Made by a program: the position numbers and the translations under genes | The notes under the pieces: model-generated | Database searches by the model: none | Seen by the model: the letters and a program-made list of their open reading frames with translations, nothing else | Told to the model about the DNA's origin: nothing | Shown: one piece after another, positions 11,101 through 23,200 of the stretch | Numbering within the stretch: the first letter of the stretch is position 1 | Layout of the letters: each line of letters starts with the position of its first letter | DNA from: Trifolium pratense | Taxonomy: Eukaryota; Streptophyta; Magnoliopsida; Fabales; Fabaceae | Direction of reading: 5' to 3' | DNA length: 64,000 bases | Assembly: GCF_020283565.1 (NCBI RefSeq) | Contig: NC_060060.1 | Location: 42,532,001 to 42,596,000, forward strand

Positions 11101-12760
11101 CACAACCATAGCCATTCTTTTATCATACGTAATCAAGGGATTAAATTGCAGACCGCATCACATGATACAGCCTCAGCATCTGGGTTGCAATGGTCGCCGC
11201 CACAATCACATCACACGCATTGATTGCAAAATGCAAACCACGTTGGCAATTAGCCAGCCCGGGCAATGAACCCATAATAGCCACAATGCAAACATGGCAG
11301 AAACTGTAACTTAAAACCCTAGATCTAATTATCAACAAGATTAATCTGATCAATAACCAGAACCCCTAGACCCAAACTAGGCAAATTTGATTCTTTCTGA
11401 CCAAGAAAACCACAACACGGTTCTTTTGATGCCAAAGTTACTCATATGATATGCTAAATGACTCGCTAACTTTTAACTATTTATTTTAATCAATAACACT
11501 TAGATCATAATTCATAATCAAAAAAATAAAATTTTAATACCATGTGCACAAGATAATCACTATCATTAATCTGACAAGTAACAAACAGCTCAGCCTAATA
11601 CACAAACAGTATGATACTATGAATTTATAAGCAATTGGTACCTTAAGCCTCCTGACATTGTCTAGCAAAGCTTTTTTCGCAATCTCGGCCTGTTTAGTTA
11701 TAGGGATGACATCCAGAGCCGGTGTTGCTGGGATTGCTCCTCCAATGCTGGTATTGGCCAATGTTGCTGCTGCTCCATTTGGAACTGCACCATACACAGT
11801 TGCACTAGAAGGAACAACAAAATTGGGCTGTTGAGCAACTTGCACAACAGGAACATCGCCACCACCACCAACCCTAGAAGGCCCTTCATCCATTCTCTTC
11901 CCCAATCCTTTCCTAAACTGCTCTTCTTCCCACATCTTCTCCTCTTCATCCTCCTCCTCCTCCTCCACCACCACATCCCCAAACCTCTCATCAACTCTCT
12001 CATCCAAAACCTCAAAAACACCCTTCTTCCCTTCTCCACCCTTCTCCCCAAACATAGCAATCCTGCTCCTAAACTCCGGTTCCTCATCACTCAACCCTTC
12101 CGCAGCGCCATGATTACTTCCACCATCCAACGAAATATAATCCGGTGCAGGCGCACGCACCTGCCTTAGCCGCTCCCGCTTTGCCCTAATAGCTTTAATA
12201 GTCTCTTCATCCGGTATATCCGAGTCTTTCCCATCATTCTGAATGCCAACAGAAGCAAAGTTAGCCTCAAATTCTTCCTTATGATCTTCTTCAGAATCTG
12301 ATTTCGGTTTAAGTAAACCCTTTAAGACAATGACAGGTTCAGAAGAAGGTTTAGGATCAGATGAAATAGGACGAGAAACAGTGCTAGGAGTAACTAGGGT
12401 TCGTGTATTCTTCTGAAGTTCAAGAAGTGCTTCTTTGGTATAGGTTCCAGCTTGAGGTTGAACATTGGAAGGTGAAGGGGAATGTGAAATTCGTTCTTTG
12501 TGAGTGGTGATCTTGTGAGCGGAGGAAGAAGAGGGTTTGGAACGGTGTGAGGGTTTGGAGGAACGTGGTGGACGGAGGGTTTCGGTGGTGTCGGTTTCTT
12601 CGTCGTCGGCGAAGCTGAGTTTGGGGGTTTGGGATTTTTTAGGTTTTGGGGGGGCGGAGGGTTTGGAAGGGAGAGTGGGAGTGGAGGTGGAGGTGGTGGT
12701 TTCTTCTTCGTCGTTTGTGTCTGCACGGCGGCGGAAATTGCGGGATTTGGCGGAGGACAT
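8146..12760 (-). CDS. ILP1: ILP1 / PAXBP1-like GCFC-domain splicing factor, six exons
   Basis: Exons in coding order: 12760-11642, 10748-10581, 10275-9608, 9430-9142, 8968-8679, 8320-8146. All junctions are GT..AG and phases agree, giving 902 residues, close to the remembered 908 of Arabidopsis ILP1. The N-terminal third is charged and low in complexity: FRRRADTNDEEE, PKLSFADDEETD, then QAGTYTKEALLELQKNTRTL, APAPDYISLDGG and an acidic run ending MWEEEQFRKGLGKRMDEG. Exon 2 is a coiled-coil stretch. Exons 3-6 form the GCFC domain: IFSPYVRLELLRWDPLH, FSDASDEYSQLS, VSVRLLRNICLWKD, TRTERIIASLSGVWSGPSV, ending RTFHLKEAL. The family works with NTR1 in spliceosome disassembly and affects intron splicing; ILP1 was first named for raised ploidy. 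The gene is convergent with 4CL. A tandem repeat sits in intron 1. Confidence 0.95.
10943..11340. repeat. Tandem repeat of about 105 bp and adjoining dispersed repeat in ILP1 intron 1
   Basis: TAAGTACAAACATAATTTCA begins at 10943 and again at 11048; both copies run through CCATTCTTTTATCATACGTA. The second copy lacks a few bases (GGACATTGGTCG against GGCC). It is followed at 11140-11340 by GC-richer sequence (GCAGACCGCATCACATG, GGTCGCCGCCACAATC) typical of a dispersed plant repeat. It is intronic and non-coding. Confidence 0.75.
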
Positions 12761-12861
12761 GGTGGTGGAAGTAGAGAGTGCGAGAGATGTGATTGCTATC
12801 TGCAGTTTTTTATGTGGGAAAAGAAAAAGTGAATTTGTTCCCCGGAAAAAATATGCAACAC

Positions 12862-13172
12862 AATTAATTGCAATTTTGATCGTCTATGTTTACCATTTTG
12901 CAGTTTTGGTACTATATTTTAAAATTCGAAAGTTTTGATCCCCGGTGATACAATGTGTTTTAAAATAATCTTATCAAGAATTTTTCTTATAATTTCATCG
13001 GTGTTAGTATTTTCTAATCGTCAGATCATATGGCACGTCGTTTAAAACATATCATATTGTCAATTTATAGTTAAAAATTACTGTATATAGAGGACTAAAA
13101 CTATCAAATTTTAAAATAGGTGAACAAAAACTGCAAAATAGTGAAAATAGAGAACCAAAACTACAATTAAGC
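12862..13172. mobile_element. Foldback MITE upstream of ILP1
   Basis: The left part (TTAATTGCAATTTTGATCG ... CCATTTTGCAGTTTTG) pairs with the right part (CAAAAACTGCAAAATAGTG ... CAAAACTACAATTAAGCC). The ends are imperfect. It begins about 100 bp before the ILP1 start codon, in its promoter or 5' UTR. Confidence 0.65.
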
Positions 13173-14880
13173 CTTTTTTTTTTTACTCAAATAAAATTAA
13201 TTCATTTCATTCAAGATAGACAAAAATTAAAAACTTAGGAACTAGCTACAAAACGAAACAATTATAAAAATATAAATGAAACAACAGTTATAAAAAATAC
13301 AATTTTAATTAATAAAAATCTAAAAACTTTTCTATCTATACATCTATACATATGTATATATGTATAAAGATAACACAAAAAAATTTGTGTCGACTTTTCA
13401 TAATACCAACAATATCCTTGATTTTTTTATTTGCAGTAAAAATATTTTATTAACAAACTTACCATAACATAAGACATTTTTTTAGCAACAAAAATCTTTT
13501 ATTAATAAAAATACTGTAACATTAATTTCTTAAATTTTTTTTACATAAATTTACATAATACATTACATACACACATCCGCGCCCTGTTTGGCCGCCAGTT
13601 TATACTTTATAGTATAAGTTATTTTATCGAAGTTTTTGGCCGACCTGTAAACACAATTCTTCTCTTATGCAAAGCATGTTTTGTTGTCTCTTATAAAATT
13701 GCTTCTATCTTGTAAAATCGATTCTAGCTTAAGCAAGAAATAATAACTTCTGCGATGAACCAAAATCAATTCTTACAACTTTATTATTCATTTTATTCCT
13801 TCATTTCCCTTGACCACTATATCAATTACTCTTGGAAGAACCCATTAATCAGGCACTGCACTGCCCATAATGTATACTTGTAATTTTTATATTCTGAAAC
13901 AACAAAAATGGTAATTGTAGGACAAAAAAAAAGCATAGATTTGAGACATAGGAAGCTGTACTTGAATCACAAAATGAAAGAGGAAGTTGTCATAAAAACC
14001 ACAAAAATAAGCCTGCCAATAATTTTTTGGTCAAAGAAGAAGTAAGTTTGAATGTGATTACACAGATAATTTATAATCAACCAAACACTTCAGTATGTAA
14101 AACTTATATAATCAATATTCAATAGTCAATTGAATTTTGTCGCATAAAATTGAGTTTGTATCTCGAAAAAATGGTGACTTTACATGCATTTTGCAAGAAA
14201 GCTCTCTTCATAATTCAAATTTCACCATCCTTCAGCCTTTCTTCTCTTTACATAGGACATGTCTAGCCTTCTTCTTGTTTACTACCTCACCAGAACTTAC
14301 TAAATCATGCCTACAATCTGATCACAAACTATCCGGCAACTTGAAACAACTCATGATATAAGTGAGAATTACTTGAATCATCGATTTGATGAACACTTCT
14401 CTCGTTACATAAGAAACAAAATTGTCTTTTCACCCCTTCAATTTCTTCCACACTCTTTCCTTGAACAAAATTAAATGCATGATTGTTCACATAGACATAC
14501 TATAGTAGACTAACTTGGTAAACCATAAACTAAAGGCCAACTCTGAATTAGTCTCCCAATGAACCGTGCTAAAAAGAAGCATCTTCATCTCCATTACCAA
14601 CAATCTAAAATGTGGTTATGAAGCCAATTTTCAAAACCAAAACCCACCTGTTCTTGAGGATCATCACATCCTTCCATCACAACGAGCATCGGTTATCCCC
14701 ACCCGCAGGTGCGCCCGTGGTCAACGCAACATGCCCATAGCATAGGGCTAAAAATTAAAGGGGCCTCAATTTAGGGTCAATTCACACTTGGAGAAAAACG
14801 AAAACACAAAAGTAAAGCTAAAAAATTGCACCTCATGCTTTCATATCTATACTAATTAAGATAAGAATGTGAATCAGAAT
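13173..14880. other. Intergenic region, no gene seen
   Basis: AT-rich DNA between two minus-strand genes. The plus frame at 14137-14361 has no recognisable domain. 14640-14770 contains GCATAGGGCTAAAAATTAAA and GGGGCCTCAATTTAGGGTC, resembling the non-coding ends of a DNA transposon. The part just right of 14500 is probably the 3' UTR of the BASL-like gene. Confidence 0.4.
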
Positions 14881-16599
14881 CTACAACCGAAATCTAATAC
14901 ATCGAGTCTTATGCTTCTTTAGGTGTTGTTGACATTCTGGTTTAGGCATGCGTACTGGACTTCCAATCCAATCCCTATCTAACCTGCATTTTGCAAAGAA
15001 AATTCACCATCTAGTACTTCACAACATGTCAACATGTAACAATAATAAAGTTCTATATATATGTTTGCGCGCGACCCATATAAGAGATTAATTTTCATGG
15101 ATTGTCATCATGTAAAAAAAAAAAAATTATACTGTGAGCACGTCACGACTAATAATGTGTATGACTTAAGATGTGGTTATGATGACAAAGAAAATGTTTG
15201 TGATAAGTTGACCGTTATGATTAATTGATAATGTAAAATCTTTTTAACTAGCATTGTATATGAATTAAATCTATGGTATTGATTACTAGATTTTCTAATA
15301 AAAAAACTGGCTAATATGTAATAATCGCGTAGATTGACTTACACAGGGAAAGAAAAAGAATCATTATCGTCTTCAAATTGAATAGAGTCTCTTGATTCAA
15401 TAGATATTCTCAGTTTACCCTCTTTCTCCTCGTCATCTAGTACTTCCAATCTATTCCCGGTCCATTCCCGATCTAACCTGCATTTTGCAAAGAAAAATCC
15501 CCATCTAGTACTTCACAACATGTAACAATAAAGTTCTATATATATATCACAACTAATAATGTGTATGACTTAAGATGGGGTCAGGTCTGAGAAAGATAAC
15601 CCCTACGTGAGGATAAAGAAAATGTTTTTGATAATTTGACGGTTATGATTAATTGACAATGTAAATCTCTCTAACTAGCATTGTATATGAATTTAATCTA
15701 TGGTATTGATTGATTTACTAGATATTCTAATAAAAAAAGTGGTTAATAAGTACTAACACATAGATTGACTTACACATGAAAAGAAAAAGAATCATATTCA
15801 CAGTCTTCAGATTGAATAGAGCCTCTTGATTCAATAGATATTCTCAGTTTATCCTCTTTCTCCTCGCCCTGTAACGAAAGAAAATGTGGACGTTAACAAG
15901 AAAATTGTTGGTAGCATTGTTGAATAGTGGCTATATCAAAAATTGCATAAGCCGCATTGAAAAAACTATATTTAGAAATGAAATAAATTTAATTGAAGCA
16001 TTTAAATTGTTTAGAATTCTAATTTTTCTATAAAAAACAAAAAATTGTACAAATTTATCTAAAACTTTTTACTACTAAATCCAACCCCACTCCAAGAAAA
16101 TGGAAATATGAAAATATAAAATAGTACATACCTTAAGAAGCGAGGATTTATGCACGCCTTTGTCATCTTTCCCAAAATTGAAGACTATAAAATCATCATC
16201 CACACATTTATCTTTCATTATTAATTTGTTATCTAGTTGTCTCTTGTTGTATTTTGTGCTTGTCAATGACAAACTTTTTTTGTCGATACTACTATAAGTT
16301 TGGTTTTCTTTCTTGTCAATTGTGAAATTTCTCGCACTGGTAAGAGGTGATATTGGAGCCCTTTCACTTCTCTTGTCAAATGTGATACTTCTCTCACTCA
16401 TAAGAGATGATATTGGAGCCTTTTCACGATCATCTATAAGGAAGTTTAGAAAATAAAATATAATTAACATGAATATTATTCTTTTCTAATGGTTCTTAAG
16501 ATGTAAAGGAGAAAATATGAATGACGAAAGAAAAATAAGACAAAACTTACTTTCGCATGGAAAAAAGCACGATGTCATCCATCCAACAAGCCAAGACAT
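14881..16599 (-). CDS. BASL-like polarity protein with a duplicated internal exon
   Basis: Exons in coding order: 16599-16551, 16433-16132, 15868-15774, 15477-15343, 14983-14881. Phases agree throughout and give 227 residues. It starts MSWLVGWMTSCFFPCE. The middle is basic and serine-rich, then DDDFIVFNFGKDDKGVH. After that come two copies of an acidic block: EEKEDKLRISIESRGS..DSFSFHV and EEKEGKLRISIESRDS..DSFSFPV, each followed by LDRxW. The end is IGSPVRMPKPE plus a basic tail. From memory, plant BASL (breaking of asymmetry in the stomatal lineage) has a similar WASCFL start, FIVFCFDRED centre and FxFPxL..W.GSP end; I infer membership of that family, whose founder marks a cortical polarity domain in asymmetrically dividing cells. 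Low-complexity protein with no enzyme domain. If exon 3 were not spliced at 15774, translation would stop three bases later, giving a shorter form. Confidence 0.68.
14984..15868 (-). repeat. Tandem exon-plus-intron duplication inside the BASL-like gene
   Basis: Exon 3 plus intron 3 (15868-15478) and exon 4 plus intron 4 (15477-14984) are related copies. Shared words include TGAGAATATCTATTGAATCA in the exons and CTAACCTGCATTTTGCAAAG, CATCTAGTACTTCACAACAT and TCTATATATAT in the introns (plus strand). Both copies keep a GTAAGT donor, and the two introns end with the same TTTTGCAAAATGCAG acceptor, so the duplicate stays in frame. Confidence 0.85.
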
Positions 16600-17286
16600 T
16601 CTGCTGATTTTTTTTGTATGAATGTTTTAGATCTGTTAAGAATATTGTTGTAGAGGAAGAAATGAGTTTGGAACAATGATTAAAAGAAGAGAACCTAACA
16701 TTTCATTCTGAAAAATCATAAGGGTCACAATATATATATTTGACCTACAATTACTACATGGAAAATGTAAAAAATTTGTGGATATTAATCATTAGTTGGT
16801 CCAATGATGATTGACGACTACGGTTCGATCTCCGCAACTGCGATCGGGACTTGATACCAGAACTGACACCAAAACCAGATTAGACGGTCTGGTAGACCGT
16901 AGACCGGATACGGGTGGTAAAAAAAATATTATATGTTGTGCGTCAATTTAGATTTTCTTTGAAATAGGAAATTTTTTTAACGTTTAAATTCCCTTTTTAC
17001 TTTTAATAATTTTATATTACTCAATTTCTATTATGTCTGCGTTTAAAGTGGGTTTCACAAAATATTTTTACAAAATATATAATTGAACAAATATTGACAA
17101 TGTACAGAAATTAAACATGGTGTATATATATATGGTATTTTTTTTGTAATTAAGAAAATATAAATAAAAATAGAAATTGAGTTAACTTTTTTCGTTGAAT
17201 TCAATAAAATAAAAATCGTTGAAAACAATTATCAAGCCTTGTTCCAAAATAGCAGCACGCTACCGGTGAAAATATATTCCATTAAT

Positions 17287-17288
<2 letters not shown>

Positions 17289-17357
<69 letters not shown>
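17289..17357. repeat. (AT)n microsatellite
   Basis: About 69 bp of uninterrupted AT dinucleotide. Confidence 0.95.
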
Positions 17358-17361
<4 letters not shown>

Positions 17362-18722
17362 GTGATCTCCTTGATAATCCTTTTTTTTTTTTTTTTTGAT
17401 AATTTCCTTGATAATCCTTTGAATTTGTATTTCAATCTATTAAACAACCTAATATATAGTGAAAAGTAGAAAACATTTTTCATCTTGACCAAAAATAAAA
17501 ATAAAACATTTTTCATAAGGTTTTATTTAGGTTGCCTTTGATGAATGAATAGTACGTAATTCATCATCCAACAAAAATTAGTAACATAAATATAGTTATA
17601 AGTGGCATTCATAATTCTTCGCCTCAAAAAAACATATTACACACAATTAGAGAAAGAAAACAATTTTTTTTATTAATAATAACAATCAGATCTCTACAAA
17701 GACAAACAAAGAGCCATAAAAGAGTAGCTATAAATAAATGCGTGATATATAAGCTGAACGCCAATAAAAAATCAATACAGATATCAGATATAGTTAAGTG
17801 TGTGTCTGGTTCTACGAAGGTATAAAATTAATTCATATTTCTACATTCATATAAAAATGAATTGAAGAATAGATTTAAGTTTAAATTAAAATCAATGGCT
17901 TAATTTCTAACTTCAACTTATAATCAATGGAGAAAAGTGAAAAATAGAAAAATAACATAAAATAAATTTCAAAAACGTACCTTTTGTGGTAAAAAACTAT
18001 AATTGGTACTTAAAAATGTTTTTCTCTAGTGCTCCACTCTTCCTATCTTTCTTTTTTTTTCTTTCTTTTTCTCAGTTTTTGAGATTTAGGATTACAATGC
18101 AGAGTCAGCCACTAATGTCTGGTATTTATAGGATTTCTAAGCTGTAAGTGATACGGAAAAAATGTATTAATTTGATTATAAATTAATCATTTTGTCTAAA
18201 TTTTATGAATTAATCAATCACCATTAAAATGAATTGTTTTACCATTATTTACATTCCATTTTAATTGATTATTTCCATTTTAATTTAGTTGATTAATTAT
18301 AGGATTTAAATTTTTTTTACAAAATATATCATTGAACAAAATATTGACAACAGAAAAAATAATTATACATGGTGTATATTTTTGTAATTAAAATTACGTA
18401 CAATAGAAATTTAATTTTTTTTATTTTGTTTAGTGAAAATTTCTCATTCTTTTTTCCTTAATAACCCAATAGTGGATAGTGGTTATATGGTGGTCTACTT
18501 TTTTTTTTTACTACTCAATAAGCTGAACGCGGGTCTACTTGATATATACTCTCTTATTCCTTAATATAAGAGAAATTTTACTTTTTAAATTTGTAGAGAA
18601 TCTAATGTATTTAATCCATATTATTGACTAGATACATTAGATTTTCAATGAATCTAAAAAATAAGTTTTTGTACGGGTACCTTAGTACCCACCCCGCCAC
18701 CCACATAATGTATATATATATT

Positions 18723-18724
<2 letters not shown>

Positions 18725-18774
<50 letters not shown>
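18725..18774. repeat. (AT)n microsatellite
   Basis: About 50 bp of uninterrupted AT dinucleotide, preceded by a shorter TATATATA run at 18711-18720. Confidence 0.93.
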
Positions 18775-18781
<7 letters not shown>

Positions 18782-20207
18782 ATAACAATATGTATATCAA
18801 TTTAAAAAAATACAACAACTATTAAACTATTACACATTTTTAATAAAAAATGTTTATTTATAATATAATACAAACACAATGTGAATATGTTAATAAAGAA
18901 ATGAACTTTAACACGAGATTAGTAAAGTTTTTGTTTATAATTTTCATGAGTCGACATTAATATCTTTAAAAAAAATAATTATATTAAAACAATATGATAT
19001 TTTATAATCGATCGATTTATTTTTAGCAAAAATGCAGGTAACGGATACGGATATGGGTACTTAGGTACCTAGGATATGTGGACGGGGACAAAGATTATTA
19101 TCCACGCAGATATGAGGATGAGTATGAATATTTTTTCAAACTGCAGATATGGAGATAAATACTATAGTACCTTACTCATACCCTACTCATTGTTATCCCT
19201 AATTTCAATCTATTAAACAAACTAAAAAAAGTGGAAAATAGAGAACGTGCTTCTTTGCGGGGAACTAGGATTTAAAGGTATCCTGCTCTCTTTTTTCTTA
19301 GAAAAGAAGTATGATATAATTATATCTAATTTTTCTCTTCTTTTTTTTTTTTTGTGTAAATGCCTTTTGTATTGATAAAAAAAAAATTTAAGGTGCACAA
19401 TCATTATTACTACCATTATGCTTTTTCCTTTTTAATTTATTATTATTTCCTTTTCTTCTTCTTTATTTCCTTTTTCAACTTCACTCATCAAGGTTTAAGA
19501 TTTTTCGTAGGCAAATACTCTTTCGTAAGCAATACTCTGGTACGATATGGATATGTATTAGTACATCGTTAAAATAGACAATTCTATTTATAGATGTATT
19601 AGAATTATCCAAATAAGATGTATATCCAAATTTTACTTTTTTCTTAAATTTATTTATTTATTTAGCAATTGTTTAGGTTATGGGTTTGCCAAAGAAAAAA
19701 TTATGTTTCTATTTTAGAAAAAGTTTCCTCACACCCCCAACATTTATACTTTCACCCCTACAAATGAAAATAATTTTCAATTTTATCTTTTTTATCATTT
19801 GACTTTATCCCTACAAAAAATTATAAAAATGATATAATTTGATCATCAATTATATGGAAAAATATAAAAACAATTTTTATTAGTTATAAAAAAGATAAGA
19901 GAGAGTACATTAAACAAAACAAAAATCTTGAAAAAGATAAATATTTGTGTTATTCTCTTATAATTTAGGACAAGAAAATGGAATGGGTACATAATTTCGG
20001 TGCATATATTATAACTTCTTTTTTTTTGTTTTACTCTCTATAATAGTATTTTTTTTATTCGGTCCTTTCAAATTCAAAAACAATAATTTTTAAATTTACA
20101 ATTACCAAAATTCAAATAAAAAATATGAAATTTATATTTTTGATAGTTGATGGAATTAATGACATATAATGATCATCATATAATTCTTATCCCGACAGAA
20201 CAAGAAC

Positions 20208-23200
20208 ATGGGTGTTGCTGCTGTTCCTCTTTCCATGTCTCTCTTCAGTTCCACCAAATCCACATTCTTGTTCTCACACTCTCCCAAATTTCGAATACTT
20301 AAAGTTAAAGCTAATGCCACAAACCTTATCACAAACTCTGATTGGTTCCAAGTGGGTAGACCCATTGGAAACTATGGCTTCATGAATGTCACTACTAGTA
20401 CTACTGATCAATATTCATTTCAAGGTGGATTGAAAACTCAAGATGTTCAAGAAGGAAGTGTCAGAATCAGGTAGTAGTACTTACATTTACATATTCATTT
20501 CTGAGTTTATACTTATTTACTAATAATCTCGATTGATAATGAATTATGACAGCTCTATTGCAGGCTTTATGAAGGCAGGGTTTCCCAGGGTCCACTTAGA
20601 GAAACCCCTGTTCTTTTTAAGGTACTTTAATTATCACTCAGCCTATGTTTGTGATTCACCGTGATTTTGCAGAAGCTGCAAAGTGTAGCTTTTGGAAATG
20701 TAGCTTCTGCAAAATCACTGTAGATCACCGTGAATTGTGATTCTGACATATCCACATGATACCAAACATACATTAAATACTCAATTTAGTCCTAAAATTG
20801 TAAGAATGTATCAACTTAGAATCTGGTTGTATTGACTTATTTGAACTTATCTACTGGCATAAGCATATGTGACATTGTTTGAGAAAACTTATATAAACAA
20901 AGTATGACATGTTTATAAGCTATTTTCGGCTTATTTCCATAAGATCTCCAGGATAGTTTATGAAAATAGCTTATAGATTATACATAAACAATTTGACTTT
21001 ATTTTATCCCGTTTTACTGTAATAGCTTATTTATAAGCACATATATGATAAGCGCTTACGCTATAAAGATGCAAAAATAAGATGTTTATCCAAACAGGGT
21101 CTTAGTACTCTACACTGTCATTATTTCAAAATGGTCCATCAAATTACAAGATGTTAACCAGATTTGGCCCTCAATCTAGTTCATAATTACAACCAATGTC
21201 TTTAGCTAGCTTTTCATGTTTGAATTCACTTCACTAAAACTATTATGTTCTATCGAGCATTGAAGGTTTATCCCGGAACACGAGCTGGTGGGGTTGTGGC
21301 AGATATGATGGCTGCAAACGAGTTGAATTCCCACATGTTCCTTCAAGTGAGATAGTTTAATCATTCCATATCAGTTCACAGTGTTATTAGTTTCTCATTT
21401 CTTTTTAATCCTTACAGAACAGTTCTAAAGGTATTAGTCAGCATGTTATGTTACTTTTGGGTGGGTTTGAAACAACTACTGGAGAACAGGTTCGTCCTCT
21501 CAATTTGAGATTAAGTTTTTTTTTAGCATCATAACATATTTTTTGTTCTCCAACTCTGTTAGTTATGTCGGAGACATTTATTTGATCCAGTGGCTTGCTT
21601 TTCGTGATTACGGGAAATCTAGTGCAGCAGACTATGCAAAAGTTGCGAGTGAGAAGCTGTCAAAACTGTCTACATGGAATACCTATGAACGAGGACAGAC
21701 AATGAAAAGAAGACGACGTTTCATTATAAAGCTACTTCAGGGTGCTTTGCGAGGTTTAGCTTACATGCATGATCATGATAGATTACACCAGAGTCTCGGA
21801 CCATTTTCTGTATCTCTCAAGTATGTGACTAGCAGGCATTTAGTTTTGTTCTAGGTTTTCCATTTGGATTATATTTCCTTCTCACTCTACCATTAACACG
21901 TGTAATTGTAATATGACGGCAGCACAATTTCAGAAAGAGAAGCTCCCTATTTGATTCCAAGACTTAGGGATTTAGCTTTTTCTGCTAGTATCAGGTAAGG
22001 TAATGACTTGCCAAGCTATTTTATCTTTAGTTAACCTAATTTATATACAATGATCACACGTACAAAAGAGAATGCTGAGTTAGATGTGGGGTATAGCTAG
22101 ACGAGATAGGTTTACGAATAACAAAAGAGAGAGTTGGGGTAGATATCACCTATAGGAGAAAAGATGGAGGAAACTTGGCTTAGTTGGTTTGGGCATGTGG
22201 AGAGAAGACATTGAATCCTGCGGTAAGGAGAGTAAATCAGATATGACAGTCAAATCGCTAGAGGAAGGCCTAAAAAAACTATAAGAGAAACTATTAAGAA
22301 AGACCTAGATATTATGAAGAGTTAGATAGAGATATGATATATACATGATAGAGCATTATAGCGTCATTTAATCTATGTAGTCGGCCCTAATTTGTAGGAT
22401 AAGACTTCTTAGTTGTTTTTGTAGCCTATTGCACTGCTTATTGGCAACCACTGTATATTCCATATGACATTTTTTAGCTATACTTTTTTCTGTTGTATAT
22501 TTTATATATTTCAACTGCATATATATTGTATCTAGCGAGGTAGGTTTCTATTCTGAGGCCTGTGCATGGGGTCACTGCTTTATTTCCTGTATGCTAACAT
22601 ATTGCAAACAACATGAAGTAGATTATACACATTTATAATATAAATGGTGTTACATTTATTTAAAGGAAAATGATGCATAGTACAAAGAGAGATTACACGG
22701 AAGTTGCACGAATATTGTGTGGACAAACATACATGTTTTCCCTCCATGTTTAGTTACCTATAAAAATCACAACTTCAATCTGATTCGAATGCCTTCATAC
22801 CACATAGCGGTGATCATATTTAAATTATTCCAGGTACTCAGAACTAGAAGATTCAGGACCACTTACGGAAGGTCTCTGGGCACGAGCTTCAACAGCTAGT
22901 GCATTCAGTTATTTAGAGAAAAGAGCTTTTGGAATAGCCGATGACATGTGAGTTGTTTGAACTAGGGCCAGTATAGAAGTTCGTTTCAGAATCTTTTAAA
23001 GGCCATCTCTGATTTTTATGAGTTACAATGCAGATATGAGGCGGGCCTTCTTTTTGCATATTTGGCTTTTGTTCCATTTTGTGAAGCTGGTGTAATGGAT
23101 GGCCTTTCCTTGCAAGTAAGTTGTGCTGCCAAATTGACTTTGTCTTTGTTATCTGATGATTTTTTCTGTGGAAGTTTTCTTTATTATAAGATAATATCTT

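Larger units (their letters stand above)
16600..20207. other. AT-rich intergenic region with duplicated blocks, no gene seen
   Basis: The stretch 17050-17200 and 18305-18430 are related (TTGAACAAATATTGACAA and CATGGTGTATAT in both), and TTTCAATCTATTAAACAA recurs at about 17432 and 19203. 16800-16920 (GTTCGATCTCCGCAACTGCG, AGACGGTCTGGTAGACCG) and 18665-19200 (GGTACC-rich, GGATACGGATATGGGTAC) look like degraded dispersed repeats. Open frames such as 17232-17516 are read through simple AT repeats. Confidence 0.5.

Noticed and set aside
12394..12938. Open frames on both strands over the first ILP1 exon
   Set aside because: Shadows of the ILP1 coding exon, whose frame matches the known family end to end. 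The Pro- or Gly-rich readings come from codon bias of the low-complexity region.
16075..16470. 131-residue single-exon gene
   Set aside because: It is exon 2 of the BASL-like gene with intron sequence read on both sides.
17232..17516. 94-residue minus frame with a long Tyr-Ile run
   Set aside because: It is a reading of the (AT)n microsatellite.
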